Assembly: GCA_965215165.1 (NCBI GenBank)
Contig: CBDCCX010000006.1
Span: forward strand, 1,488,001 to 1,552,000
DNA: 64,000 nt
Origin: JANQRZ01 sp965215165
GTDB lineage: Bacteria > Bacteroidota > Rhodothermia > Rhodothermales > JANQRZ01
Direction: 5' to 3'
Both the position numbers and the translations under genes were made by a program. Below are positions 44,894 through 53,376 of the stretch, one piece after another (position 1 is the first letter of the stretch; each line of letters begins with the position of its first letter). The notes beneath the pieces were generated by a model. It saw nothing but the letters and a program-made list of their open reading frames with translations. It did not search any database and had not been told where the DNA came from.

Positions 44894-46480
44894 TCAGGGA
44901 AGATCGTCCGGGCCGCGCTCGGTGGCGGCCTCGGGCTGGATGCGGTATAGGGTGAGCGGTCCGTCAGAGAGGATCGGGCGGAGGTAGGCTGCCTGCTCAG
45001 CGGCTCTTCTCTCTGCGGCCTGCCTGGCGTCGATGAGCACGTAGTCTGCCCCGATGCGCTCGGTGTAGGCCGGCCACACGCCCGCGTCACGCGGGACGGA
45101 CGAGGAGGCGCGGTGCGTGAAGAAGAGCGACGGGCGGGGGTCCCCACTCGTCGCGACGACGGTCGAGGGCGGCGTCCGGTCCCGGAGGAACACGTACGCC
45201 GCGTTGTCCGCCTGCACCCCACGAGGCTGCTCTCTGGAGAAGAGCGCGCCGTACCGGACGGCGGAGACGAGCGCCACGGCGACGAATGCCGCGATGGCGG
45301 CAGTGCGGGCCCAGCGCTCGGCAGCAGGACCGAAGCGCGTCAGCCCGACGAACAGGTACAGGTAGAAGAACGGCAGGAGCGGGACGAGGTAGCGCGGATG
45401 GGCAAACGTCCACGGCAGCAGGCTCAGCGCGTAGAGCAGGCAGAACGCCTCGACCGCGCTGAAGCGGTGCCGCACCCGGTACATCAGCCCGGCCCCGGCG
45501 GGCACCAACGAGACCAGCATCAGCGCGTTCTTCGCGAGACTCCCGCCGGGCAGCGGGACGTGCCAGAAGACGAACGAGGCACGGGCATAGTCCAGAACGC
45601 GTTGCACCGCCCGTCCGGGGAGCTGCTCCAGGTGCCGCAGCACGTCCTGCTGAACCAGAGCGGCATAGCCGCCGTGCCCGACGCCGACCGACGCCGCGAG
45701 GCGCGCCCCGGCATCCGCGTCGAAGAGCAGCGCGTACGCGCCGTAGAGCACGAGGGCCACGGCCACGGCGACCAGAGAGACCCGGCTGGGCCACCGCAGC
45801 CGAACGAGATCGGGCAGCAGCAGGCTCGGCAGCAGCACCACGCCGAGCACGCGCGTCAGGAGCGCGAACCACAGGAAGGCCCCTGCGAGCGCGGCCAATC
45901 CCACGGCTCGTCGCGCCTGCTCCGCCCGGACCGCCCGGTCGTAGCACAGCAAGCACAGCGCGACGGCGAGGAGGAACGGGAGGTCCGAGAGCGGCTGCTG
46001 CTTCAGCTCCCACAGGTACGGGTGGAGGCCCACGATGAGCACGAGGCCGTAGACCCACAGCGCCGGCAGGGCGGGCCGGACGAGGTAGGCCAGCCCCCAC
46101 GCCGTGCCCGCGAGCAGCAGCGCGAGCAGGGCCTCGATCGCCAGCGCGTCGGTCCCGAAGAGGGCCAGCGCCGGGACCATCAGCAACGGGAAGCCCGGCG
46201 GGTAGGCGACCGGTGCGAGGTAGCGCTCCGGGTTCTGGATGTAGCCGGTGGCGGCGTAGGGCTGTCCGCCGAGGAGATTCTGCGCGTGGAGCACGAGCTG
46301 GTAGCTGTCACCGTACCACGCGCTCACGTCTCCCCGCAGCGTCGCTAGCTGGAAGACCGCGACGAGGACCACCAACAGCGCCACGACGCGCCCGAAGTGG
46401 CGAGGGGCCGCGAGCGCTTTGGGAGGTCGCATCATTTCTGGGGAGGTGGAAGCCACGCGGGCCCGGGTCGGCCGCATCAT
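44894..46480 (-). CDS. GT-C-like integral membrane glycosyltransferase
   Basis: A 528-residue protein with about eleven hydrophobic segments and a C-terminal extracytoplasmic part (from about 410). The first loop WYGDSYQLVLHAQNLLGGQPY contains the acidic residue typical of GT-C/PMT-type enzymes, and LAPVAYPPGFPLLM follows the usual pattern. It would transfer sugars from a polyprenyl carrier outside the membrane. The start ATG at 46478-46480 overlaps the mutS2 stop (ATGA), which fixes the start and shows coupling to an unrelated gene. Confidence 0.8.
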   Translation of the reverse strand: MMRPTRARVASTSPEMMRPPKALAAPRHFGRVVALLVVLVAVFQLATLRGDVSAWYGDSYQLVLHAQNLLGGQPYAATGYIQNPERYLAPVAYPPGFPLLMVPALALFGTDALAIEALLALLLAGTAWGLAYLVRPALPALWVYGLVLIVGLHPYLWELKQQPLSDLPFLLAVALCLLCYDRAVRAEQARRAVGLAALAGAFLWFALLTRVLGVVLLPSLLLPDLVRLRWPSRVSLVAVAVALVLYGAYALLFDADAGARLAASVGVGHGGYAALVQQDVLRHLEQLPGRAVQRVLDYARASFVFWHVPLPGGSLAKNALMLVSLVPAGAGLMYRVRHRFSAVEAFCLLYALSLLPWTFAHPRYLVPLLPFFYLYLFVGLTRFGPAAERWARTAAIAAFVAVALVSAVRYGALFSREQPRGVQADNAAYVFLRDRTPPSTVVATSGDPRPSLFFTHRASSSVPRDAGVWPAYTERIGADYVLIDARQAAERRAAEQAAYLRPILSDGPLTLYRIQPEAATERGPDDLP

Positions 46481-48927
46481 GGCCCACGCCGCAGCGAGAC
46501 GACCGTGACGCCCGGCCCCCCTTCCTCCCACGGTGCGTCGGCGAGGTGAGCGACCTCGGCGCGCCCGGCAAGGTACTCCCGGATGGCGGCGCGCAGGGCA
46601 CCCGTGCCCGTACCGTGCAGCACCTCGACGGTCTCGAGGCCCGCCATCCCGGCGTCGTCCACGAGCCGCATCACGACCGGAATCGCCTCCTCGACGCGCT
46701 GCCCCCGGAGGTCGACCCGGCGCTGCGCGTCGAGCATCGGCATCGCCGTCCGGCGCTCGGTTTTGCGCGCGCGGCGCTTCGTGCTCGGTGCCCCGACCTT
46801 TGCCAGCCGCTTCAGCCCCGCGCGGACCTTTATCTGCCCGAGCGCGACGAGCGCTTCCTTCTCGTCGAGCTCCAGCACTTCGCCTACCGCCTCGCCGTCG
46901 TCAAGCCGGACGTGGTCGCCGACGCGGATCGGGCCGGAGGCCGCCTTCGCCTGCGCGGGGCGCGGCGTCGGGGCGCGGCGCTTCGTGCTCCGCTTGGCCT
47001 CGACCTGCTCCTTGAATCCTTCGAGGTCTTCGCGTGCCGCCCGGGTCTGCTCGCGCGCGGCCTGCGCCTCCTTGATCTCGCGGATGGTTCGCTCGACGCG
47101 GGCGTTCGCCTCGCCGACGATCCGCTCGGCCTCCTCGAGGGCCTGCCCGACGATCTCGTCCTTGCGGCTCCGGAGCGATCCAGCGCGGTCCTGGTACTCC
47201 TTCCGCGCCTTCGTCGCCTCCTGAGCCTCGGCACGGGCCGTCGCCAGCTCCTCCTCGAGCGCCTGCGCCCGCGCCTCGAACGTGGCGATGAGGTCTTCGA
47301 GCGCCGTCTTGCCCTCCCCGACCAGGCTGCGCGCGCGCGTCAGCACCTCGCCGTCGAGCCCAACGCGCTGCGCGATCTCGAAGGCATACGACGAGCCGGG
47401 GATGCCCTCCTGGAAGCGGTAGGTCGGCGAGAGCGTCTCGGTGTCGAACTGCATCGAGGCGTTCTCGACCGCCGGGTGGTTGTGGGCGAACGCCTTGAGC
47501 GTGCCGTGGTGCGTGGTGGCGATGGTCCGCGCGCCGCGCGCCGTGAGCGCCTCCAGGACGGCCTGCGCGAGCGCCCCGCCCTCGGCCGGGTCCGTGCCGG
47601 TGCCGGCCTCGTCGATCAGGACCAGGGCGCGGCCGTCGGCCTCGGCCAGCATCCGGCGGAGGTTCTTGAGGTGCGAGGTAAAAGTCGAGAGGTCCTGCTC
47701 GATGCTCTGCTGGTCGCCGATGTCGACGAAGAGGCGCTCGAAGAGGGCGAGGCTCGTGCCGGGCGCAGCCGGGACGGGCAGGCCGCACGCCGCCATCAGC
47801 GCGAGGACGCCCGCCGTCTTCATCGCCACCGACTTGCCGCCCGCGTTCGGCCCGGTGATGACGAGGGTCCGGCGCTCGTCGCCGAGGTCGAGGTCGAGCG
47901 GGACGACGGACCGGGGGCCATCTAGTAGCGACCGGCCGGTCGCCTCTACGCCATCGGCGGAGGAGGCGACGGACTGGAAATGCAGCGCGAGGACCGGGTT
48001 GCGGCCTCGGACGATGCGGAGGCGGCCCTCCTCGTTCAGCTCCGGCACGAGCGCGTCCAATTCGTTGGCGAGGCGGGCGCGGGCCTGGAGCGCGTCGAGC
48101 CGGGCGAGCACCTCGAGGCCGGCGCGGACGTCGGGGAGCCGGCTGCGGAGGTGGCCGGTGAGCTCTTGCAGGACGCGGCGGATCTCGCGGCGGCGCTCGG
48201 CCTCGAGCTCGCGCACGTCGTTGTTGAGGTCGAGGACCGCGGCCGGCTCGATGTAGACCGTCTGGCCCGAGCCGGAGACGTCGTGCACGAAGCCCTGCAC
48301 CTTGCGCTTGGCCTCGGCGCGGACGGGGATCACCGCCCGGCCGCTGCGGATCGTCGGCTGCTCCTCGGCGGCGTAGCCCTGCGCCGACGCCTCGCGGAGC
48401 GCCTTGACGAGCGTCGTCCTGAGCTGCCCCTGCCGCTCGGCGAGGGTCCGCGTGATCCGCCGCAGCTCGGGCGAGGCGTCGTCGCGCACCTGCCCCCGCT
48501 CGTCGACCGTCCGCCCGATGTGCTCCTCGAGCTGCTTCTGCACCGCGAGGTCGCCCGCGAGGCCGGCGACGCGCGGGTACTTCTCTCTGCGCGACTTGAA
48601 GTAGCCGTGCGCCCGCCGCATCGTCCCGAGCACCGCCCCGACCTCGGCGAGGTCCTCGCCCTCGAGCGCGGCCTCCTTCGGCTGGGCGCGGCGGAGGGCC
48701 TCGCGCACGTCCGGCAGCGGCGCGAGCGGGATGGGATCGTCGGCGCGGAGGGCCTGTTGAAGCTCAGCCGTCCGGGCCAGCAGGCCCTCGATGCGGGCGC
48801 GGTCCGCCGACGGCTGCATCGCCCGGAGCCGCTCCCGGCCGAGCGGCCCGAGGGCGTGCCCTTCGAGGCGGTGCCGGACGGCGTCGAAGCCGAGCTTCGC
48901 CTCGGCATCGTCAGGATAGAGCTTCAT
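46477..48927 (-). CDS. mutS2: Endonuclease MutS2
   Basis: MutS2 is a MutS-like ATPase without mismatch-recognition domain but with a C-terminal Smr nuclease; it suppresses recombination and in some bacteria rescues collided ribosomes. The 816-residue product has Walker A GPNAGGKSVAMKT, LIDEAGTGTDPAEGGALAQAVLE (Walker B), TTHHGTLK, a long coiled coil (about 520-640), and an Smr domain with VDLRGQRVEEA and HGTGTGALR. Its start overlaps by 4 bp a possible 36-codon ORF and its end overlaps the GT-C-like gene. Confidence 0.96.
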   Translation of the reverse strand: MKLYPDDAEAKLGFDAVRHRLEGHALGPLGRERLRAMQPSADRARIEGLLARTAELQQALRADDPIPLAPLPDVREALRRAQPKEAALEGEDLAEVGAVLGTMRRAHGYFKSRREKYPRVAGLAGDLAVQKQLEEHIGRTVDERGQVRDDASPELRRITRTLAERQGQLRTTLVKALREASAQGYAAEEQPTIRSGRAVIPVRAEAKRKVQGFVHDVSGSGQTVYIEPAAVLDLNNDVRELEAERRREIRRVLQELTGHLRSRLPDVRAGLEVLARLDALQARARLANELDALVPELNEEGRLRIVRGRNPVLALHFQSVASSADGVEATGRSLLDGPRSVVPLDLDLGDERRTLVITGPNAGGKSVAMKTAGVLALMAACGLPVPAAPGTSLALFERLFVDIGDQQSIEQDLSTFTSHLKNLRRMLAEADGRALVLIDEAGTGTDPAEGGALAQAVLEALTARGARTIATTHHGTLKAFAHNHPAVENASMQFDTETLSPTYRFQEGIPGSSYAFEIAQRVGLDGEVLTRARSLVGEGKTALEDLIATFEARAQALEEELATARAEAQEATKARKEYQDRAGSLRSRKDEIVGQALEEAERIVGEANARVERTIREIKEAQAAREQTRAAREDLEGFKEQVEAKRSTKRRAPTPRPAQAKAASGPIRVGDHVRLDDGEAVGEVLELDEKEALVALGQIKVRAGLKRLAKVGAPSTKRRARKTERRTAMPMLDAQRRVDLRGQRVEEAIPVVMRLVDDAGMAGLETVEVLHGTGTGALRAAIREYLAGRAEVAHLADAPWEEGGPGVTVVSLRRGP

Positions 48928-49034
48928 CGGTCGAGGAACGCGGGGAGCACGGTCAGGACAATCGACCCCACCTCGGCCAAGATCTTGGCGGGGTCGAACC
49001 GGCGCGGCTTACTCGACGGGGCCGGCGGTGGCAT
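48924..49034 (-). CDS. Possible 36-residue membrane micropeptide
   Basis: Too short for routine calling. ATG at 49032-49034, stop TGA overlapping the mutS2 ATG as ATGA (48924-48927), and a 26-bp overlap with the end of the nucleotidyltransferase gene. The product begins MPPPAPSSKPRRFDPAKI and has a hydrophobic stretch, ILAEVGSIVLTVLPAFL, ending LDR: a basic-proline head and one membrane-spanning or amphipathic helix. The ATGA overlap, and a hydrophobic helix in only this frame, argue for translation. No homologue recalled. Alternative: plain spacer, with an imperfect palindrome at 48962-48997. Confidence 0.45.
   Translation of the reverse strand: MPPPAPSSKPRRFDPAKILAEVGSIVLTVLPAFLDR
48962..48997. 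promoter_or_regulatory. Imperfect palindrome upstream of mutS2
   Basis: Outer arms TCGACCCC (48962-48969) and GGGGTCGA (48990-48997) enclose the perfect 14-bp palindrome GCCAAGATCTTGGC (48976-48989), with a 6-nt asymmetric bulge. It could be an operator or RNA hairpin before mutS2; it lies inside the proposed small ORF, so chance symmetry of coding DNA is possible. Confidence 0.35.
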
Positions 49035-50019
49035 GGTCTCCGATGTTGAGCGGCCCGGCGTAGCGGAAGACCTCGGCGCTCTGCCCGACGATGGCGTCGT
49101 CGAGCGCCGCGTCCGTGACGCGGGCGTCGTCGAAGACGATGGCGTTCTTGACGACCGAGTTGGTCACCGTCGCCCCACCGTGGACGGCGACGTAGGGGCC
49201 GACGACCGAGTCCACGACGCGCGCGCCCTCGCCGAGGTAGACGGGCTCGATGAGGACCGAGTTTTCGGCGGTACCCTGCTTGTCCGGCCCCTCCTCCTTG
49301 TCGAGGATCACCTTCGTCGTGTCCTTGAGCGCCGGGATCGTCCCGCAGTCGAGCCACTCGGAAACGCTAGCTGTTTTGAAAACGGCCCCGGCCTTGAGCA
49401 TCCGGTCGAGCGCGTCGGTGAGCTGGTACTCGCCGCCGACGCCGGTCACGTCGTTGTCGATCAGGTGGTCTATCTCTCGCCTGAGCGAGGCCCCGTCCTT
49501 GACGTAGTAGATGCCGATGATGGCCTCGTTCGAGATCGGCTCCGACGGCTTCTCGACGAAGTCGGTGATCCGCTGCTGATCGTCCTTCACCACGACGCCG
49601 AAGCGGCTGGGATCGTCGACGTGCTTGACCCAGATCACGGCGTCGGACGAGTCGAGGTCGGGGGTCTCGTCCATGTAGAAGAGCGTGTCGGCGAAGACGA
49701 CGACGCACTCGCCCGAGAGGTGGTCGCCGGCCTGCACGACGGCGTGGGCGGTCCCGAGGGCGGTCTCCTGGACGCCGAAGCTGGCCGCCATGCCGTGCCG
49801 CCCGGCGATCTCGGTGAGGCTGTCGCGGACGCCCTGCCCGAAGTCGGGGCCGAGGATGAACACCACCTCGTCGAAGCCGCGCGGGAGCGTGTCGGCGAAG
49901 GTGTCCATGATGCGCTCGACCATCGAGATGCCGCGGACGTGGATGAGGGGCTTGGGGGTGACGTGGGTGTGCGGGCGGAGCCGGGTGCCACGCCCGGCCA
50001 TCGGGATGATGAGCTTCAT
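49009..50019 (-). CDS. Sugar-1-phosphate nucleotidyltransferase
   Basis: A 336-residue NTP-transferase with the N-terminal signature IIPMAGRGTRLRPHTHVTPKPL, a GTAHAVVQAGDHL block (GT and acidic VVFADTLF metal site), VEKPSEPISNEAIIGIYY, and WLDCGTIPALKDT. The C-terminal 80 residues are left-handed beta-helix-like hexapeptide repeats (VYLGEGARVVDSVVGPYVAVH), as in the GlmU/RmlA-long enzymes. It activates a hexose-1-phosphate for polysaccharide synthesis; which sugar is unclear. Divergent from ompA; lies upstream of mutS2 in one transcription unit. Confidence 0.88.
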   Translation of the reverse strand: MKLIIPMAGRGTRLRPHTHVTPKPLIHVRGISMVERIMDTFADTLPRGFDEVVFILGPDFGQGVRDSLTEIAGRHGMAASFGVQETALGTAHAVVQAGDHLSGECVVVFADTLFYMDETPDLDSSDAVIWVKHVDDPSRFGVVVKDDQQRITDFVEKPSEPISNEAIIGIYYVKDGASLRREIDHLIDNDVTGVGGEYQLTDALDRMLKAGAVFKTASVSEWLDCGTIPALKDTTKVILDKEEGPDKQGTAENSVLIEPVYLGEGARVVDSVVGPYVAVHGGATVTNSVVKNAIVFDDARVTDAALDDAIVGQSAEVFRYAGPLNIGDHATAGPVE

Positions 50020-50130
50020 GCGGGAGATCGGGGGAGGATGAGCGGGGGAACGCGGGGCCTACTACCGGGCGTCCTGCTGATGGTTCGGGGCCGGGCGGAG
50101 GTAATGCAAAATCAACAGAGGGCACGGCCG
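50020..50130. other. Leader of the nucleotidyltransferase gene
   Basis: Start of a 502-bp divergent region. No gene seen. Together with 50241-50521 it would hold the promoters for the nucleotidyltransferase (minus) and the OmpA gene (plus); no strong TTG-N20-TAnnTTTG match is visible. Confidence 0.4.
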
Positions 50131-50240
50131 GAGAAGGGAAGAGAGGGAGAAGGGAAGAGAGGGAGAAGGGAAGAGAGGGAGAAGGGAAGAGAGGGAGAAG
50201 GGAAGAGAGGGAGAAGGGAAGAGAGGGAGAAGGGAAGAAG
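50131..50240. repeat. 16-bp homopurine tandem repeat, about 6.75 copies
   Basis: GAGAAGGGAAGAGAGG repeated perfectly six times (50131-50226) with a partial seventh. The whole 110-bp tract is purine-only on the plus strand. It lies in the divergent region, 112 bp upstream of the nucleotidyltransferase start and about 280 bp upstream of the OmpA gene. Such mirror-like homopurine tracts can form triplex DNA and change in copy number. Confidence 0.9.
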
Positions 50241-50521
50241 CCAACCCTCACAGACTGCAATCCTCTCAACCCCCCAGTTCCTCCTCGCCCCCCACGCCCT
50301 CATCCCCCCGCTGTGGTCTTTCTCCGACAGGAGCGTGCAGCATACTTGGCAGCCTAGGACGGGTGAAGACAGCCCAAAGACTGGAGTTTACTCCTCTCCG
50401 CCAGCCCGCCGGTGCGATGGGAACGGAACTTGGAACCCGTCGCACGGGATTGAAGACGTGCCCTTCCGGGTAGGCTCTTCGCCAGCCCTCTACCTCTGCT
50501 CACAACCGGTCTACGACTACC
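50241..50521. other. OmpA gene leader region
   Basis: About 280 bp without gene. Contains TACTTGGC and TAGGCTCT, weak -7-like boxes, none with a convincing partner. No other feature seen. Confidence 0.4.
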
Positions 50522-51229
50522 ATGAACACCCTATTCCACCGCTTCCGCCTCGTCCTTCCGCTCCTAGCCCTCGCCCTCGTCGGCCTGACGGCGGTTGGCT
50601 GTCAGAACATGAGTAAGACCGGTGAGGGGGCCGTCGTCGGCGCTGGAGCCGGCGCCGTCGTGGGCGGCATCATCGGCAAGGCCACGGGCTCGACGGCGCG
50701 CGGGGCCATCATCGGCGCTGCGGTCGGCGGCACGGCCGGCGCGGTCATCGGCAACCAGATGGAGGAGCAGGCGGAAGAGCTCGACAACGACCTCGAGAAC
50801 GCGACCGTCGAGACCGTCACCGACGACGCGGGCAACACGGCCGGCATCAAGATCACGTTCGACAACGCGATCCTGTTCGACTTCGACAGCTACTCGCTGC
50901 GCTCGAACGCCCGCGCCGACCTCGACGACCTCGCCCGCAGCCTCGCCAGCTACCCGAACACGGACGCGCTCGTGGTCGGCTACACCGACGCGACGGGCAC
51001 GGACGACTACAACAAGACGCTCTCTGAGCAGCGTGCGAACTCCGTGGCGACCTTCCTCGCGCAGGAAGGCGTCGCCCCGAGCCGGATGCAGATCTCGGGC
51101 ATGGGCGAGGCCAACCCCGTTGCCTCGAACGCGACCGAGGAGGGCCGGCAGCAGAACCGCCGCGTCGAGATCGCGCTCTATGCCAACGAGGCGTACCGTC
51201 AGCAGCTCGAGGACGAGCAGGGCGGCTGA
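50522..51229 (+). CDS. OmpA-family lipoprotein with glycine zipper
   Basis: A 235-residue outer-membrane protein. Signal peptide with possible lipobox (TAVGC, Cys27), a glycine-zipper segment (GAVVGAGAGAVVGGIIGKATG, repeated to about residue 80), then an OmpA_C peptidoglycan-binding domain: ILFDFDSYSLRSNARADLDDLA, VVGYTDATGTDDYNKTLSEQRA and GRQQNRRVEIAL. It anchors the outer membrane to peptidoglycan. Followed by a clear rho-independent terminator, so it is monocistronic. Confidence 0.92.
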   Translation: MNTLFHRFRLVLPLLALALVGLTAVGCQNMSKTGEGAVVGAGAGAVVGGIIGKATGSTARGAIIGAAVGGTAGAVIGNQMEEQAEELDNDLENATVETVTDDAGNTAGIKITFDNAILFDFDSYSLRSNARADLDDLARSLASYPNTDALVVGYTDATGTDDYNKTLSEQRANSVATFLAQEGVAPSRMQISGMGEANPVASNATEEGRQQNRRVEIALYANEAYRQQLEDEQGG

Positions 51230-51252
51230 TCCCGCGCCTCGCGCTCTACTCA

Positions 51253-51289
51253 GGAGGCCTTCGGCACACGCCGAGGGTCTCCTTTTTTG
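51253..51289 (+). terminator. Rho-independent terminator after the OmpA gene
   Basis: GGAGGCCTTCGGC, ACAC loop, GCCGAGGGTCTCC, then a run of six T. The stem has two mismatched positions but a strong GC core. Confidence 0.85.
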
Positions 51290-51345
51290 TGGCCTGGACT
51301 TCATAGCCTGGAGAGCGGGAGGGCGCGCGAGTGCAGCGGCGTCGC

Positions 51346-51353
51346 TAGTTTGC
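51346..51353 (+). promoter_or_regulatory. Candidate -7 box of the LOG-family gene
   Basis: TAGTTTGC lies 38 nt before the ATG of the following gene. It resembles the TAnnTTTG box of Bacteroidota, with one spacer base fewer. No TTG partner is visible, so this is a weak call. Confidence 0.3.
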
Positions 51354-51390
51354 CCGGCTCGTCGTTCCACTCTCCTCATTCCCTACCCAT

Positions 51391-52104
51391 ATGAATACGC
51401 CCTTTGCCACGAACGTCCCGATGACCGCCGAGGACATCGCCGCTTGGAACCAGACGCGCATGCAGGACACGTGGCGCATCTTCCGCATCATGGCCGAGTT
51501 CGTCGAGGGCTACGAGGTGATGTCGCGGATCGGCCCGTGCGTGAGCGTCTTCGGGTCGGCGCGGACGAAGCCGGGAACGCCCTTCTACGAGACCGGCGTG
51601 GCCGTCGGGCGAGCGCTCGTCGGGCGCGGGTACGGCGTCATCACCGGCGGCGGGCCGGGCATCATGGAGGCCGCCAACAAGGGCGCGCACGAGGCCGGCG
51701 GCGCGTCGGTGGGCCTCAACATCGTGCTCCCGTTCGAGCAGCAGGGCAACCCCTACGTGGACCCCGACAAGCTCATCAACTTCGACTTCTTCTTCGCCCG
51801 CAAGGTGATGTTCGTCAAGTACGCGATGGGCTACATCGTGCTGCCCGGCGGCTTCGGCACGCTCGACGAGCTGTTCGAGTCGCTCACGCTGATCCAGACG
51901 GGCAAGGCGGCACCGTTCCCCGTGGTCCTCATCGGCTCCGCGTTCTGGGGCGGCCTGCTGGACTGGGTGCGGGACACCCTCCTCGCCGCCGGCAACATCT
52001 CAGCCGACGACCCCGACCTCGTCGCCGTCACCGACGACCCCGAGGAGGCCGTGGAGATCATCGACGCGTTCTGCCGCCGCCACGGACACCTGCCGAACTT
52101 TTGA
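51391..52104 (+). CDS. LOG-family protein (TIGR00730, Rossmann fold)
   Basis: A 237-residue member of the LOG/TIGR00730 family, phosphoribohydrolases that release a base from nucleoside 5'-monophosphates (cytokinin activation in plants; role in most bacteria unclear). Visible motifs: VSVFGSARTKPGTPFYE, ITGGGPGIMEAANKGAHEAGG and the family signature PGGFGTLDELFESLTLIQTGK. An extra 45-residue N-terminal helix precedes the core. Own promoter and terminator candidates, so probably monocistronic. Confidence 0.93.
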   Translation: MNTPFATNVPMTAEDIAAWNQTRMQDTWRIFRIMAEFVEGYEVMSRIGPCVSVFGSARTKPGTPFYETGVAVGRALVGRGYGVITGGGPGIMEAANKGAHEAGGASVGLNIVLPFEQQGNPYVDPDKLINFDFFFARKVMFVKYAMGYIVLPGGFGTLDELFESLTLIQTGKAAPFPVVLIGSAFWGGLLDWVRDTLLAAGNISADDPDLVAVTDDPEEAVEIIDAFCRRHGHLPNF

Positions 52105-52111
52105 GGGGAGA

Positions 52112-52151
52112 GGGAGACGGGAGGAGCCCTTCTCCTCCGTCTCCCCTGTCT
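52112..52151 (+). terminator. Terminator-like hairpin after the LOG-family gene
   Basis: GGGAGACGGGAGGAG (52112-52126), CCCTT loop, CTCCTCCGTCTCCC (52132-52145), one bulged G, followed by a T-rich TGTCTTT. Good stem, weak U-tract. Confidence 0.6.
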
Positions 52152-52283
52152 TTCTCCGTCCACTGCCGCGCGGTCGTCTGTCCTCTCCCGGTCACACACG
52201 AACCCGCACGAGTCGCTCGTTTTTGTCCCGATTCGCCCCGGCAAGATCCTTGTAAAGGAGGATCACGACGCTGCGGGACTCCG

Positions 52284-52291
52284 TACCTTGC
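52284..52291 (+). promoter_or_regulatory. Candidate -7 box of the TPR gene
   Basis: TACCTTGC, 43 nt before the ATG of the TPR gene, close in sequence and distance to the boxes proposed for rpsL and the LOG-family gene. No TTG at the expected spacing. Confidence 0.3.
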
Positions 52292-52333
52292 CCTCGCTTT
52301 TACGCTCCTCCCCTTCGCAACTAACCGACCGCT

Positions 52334-53299
52334 ATGAACGCCAAGACCCTCTTTCTCCCCCTCCTCGCTCTGACTTTCGCTTGTGCCCCGGCGATGGCGC
52401 AGACGACGGAGCCGGTCCTCCCTCCCGTCGACGAGATGCCCGAGACCGGCACGGTCAACGCCGACGCCCGCGTCCAGATCGAAGCCCTGATGGCCGAGGC
52501 ACGCGCCGCCAGCGAGCAGGCCACCGCCGACAGCTACATGATGGCTGCCGAGAAGTACCTCGAAGCCGCCGAGGCCGCCGAAGCCTCGGGCGATGACCAG
52601 CTCGCCGAGAGCGCGACCGGCATGAAGCAGGGTGCCGCCAAAGCCTTTGTGGACGCCGGCTCGGCCTACTCCGCCGAGGAGAAGCACGCCGATGCAGCCG
52701 CTCAGTTCAGCCGCGCCGCCGACGTGGCCGAGGGGCTAGAGGACGCCGAGCTTCAGGCCAAGACCTCGTTCAACGCGGGAACGGCCTACTTCCAGGCCGA
52801 GGACTATCCCGCCGCACTCCCGATGCTCGACGCGGCCATCCTCCTCTCGCCGGAGGAACTGAACTACTACTACGTCCGCGGCCTCGCCCTCCGCGGCAGC
52901 GGCGACACGGAGGCGTACGAGACGGCCTTCGCTGAGCTAGCCGCGCGCGCCGACTCGGTCGGGGACACCGACATGGCGCAGAAGGTCGGCGACGCGGTCG
53001 GCAAGGGCTACCTCGTCGAGGCCCAGGGAGCCATCAAGGCGAACCGCTACAACGACGCAGTCGAGGCGCTCGACAAGGCCGCGCCGTTCCTCGGCGAGGG
53101 GCACGAGGCCCTGAACAAGCTCTACGCGAGCGCCTACTACAAAATGGGCGTCAGCCAGGTCAAGGCGGAGCAGTTCTCCTCGGCTCAGCGCTCGCTCGGA
53201 CAGGCCATCGAGTACGGCCGCCGCGCAGGCCTCAGCCAGATCGTCACCGGCGCGCAGTCGCAGCTCGACTACGTGAAGCAGGTCCAGGAGCAGGGCTGA
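52334..53299 (+). CDS. Secreted TPR protein
   Basis: A 321-residue exported protein with a signal peptide cut after AMAQ (residue about 23), then Ala-rich helical pairs: SYMMAAEKYLEAAEAAEASGD, AAAQFSRAADVAEGLED, ALPMLDAAILLSPEELNYYYVRGLALRGSGD, KANRYNDAVEALDKAAPFLGEG. These are TPR-type repeats over most of the length. It probably acts as a periplasmic protein-protein scaffold; no partner can be named. A strong terminator follows. Confidence 0.85.
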   Translation: MNAKTLFLPLLALTFACAPAMAQTTEPVLPPVDEMPETGTVNADARVQIEALMAEARAASEQATADSYMMAAEKYLEAAEAAEASGDDQLAESATGMKQGAAKAFVDAGSAYSAEEKHADAAAQFSRAADVAEGLEDAELQAKTSFNAGTAYFQAEDYPAALPMLDAAILLSPEELNYYYVRGLALRGSGDTEAYETAFAELAARADSVGDTDMAQKVGDAVGKGYLVEAQGAIKANRYNDAVEALDKAAPFLGEGHEALNKLYASAYYKMGVSQVKAEQFSSAQRSLGQAIEYGRRAGLSQIVTGAQSQLDYVKQVQEQG

Positions 53300-53322
53300 T
53301 TGCCCCTGCCGCGCTGCCCTCC

Positions 53323-53358
53323 GAGGCCCGTTGCCACTCTGGCAGCGGGCCTCTCTTT
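53323..53358 (+). terminator. Strong terminator between convergent genes
   Basis: GAGGCCCGTTGCCA (53323-53336), CTC loop, TGGCAGCGGGCCTC (53340-53353), then TCTTTTC. The 14-bp stem has a single G-T wobble. It serves the TPR gene; the other strand lacks a U-tract. Confidence 0.85.
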
Positions 53359-53376
53359 TCGTCCTGCCGCCCTCGC

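Noticed and set aside
50131..50240. CRISPR array
   Set aside because: The 16-bp units are directly contiguous with no spacers and are purine-only, and no cas gene is nearby.
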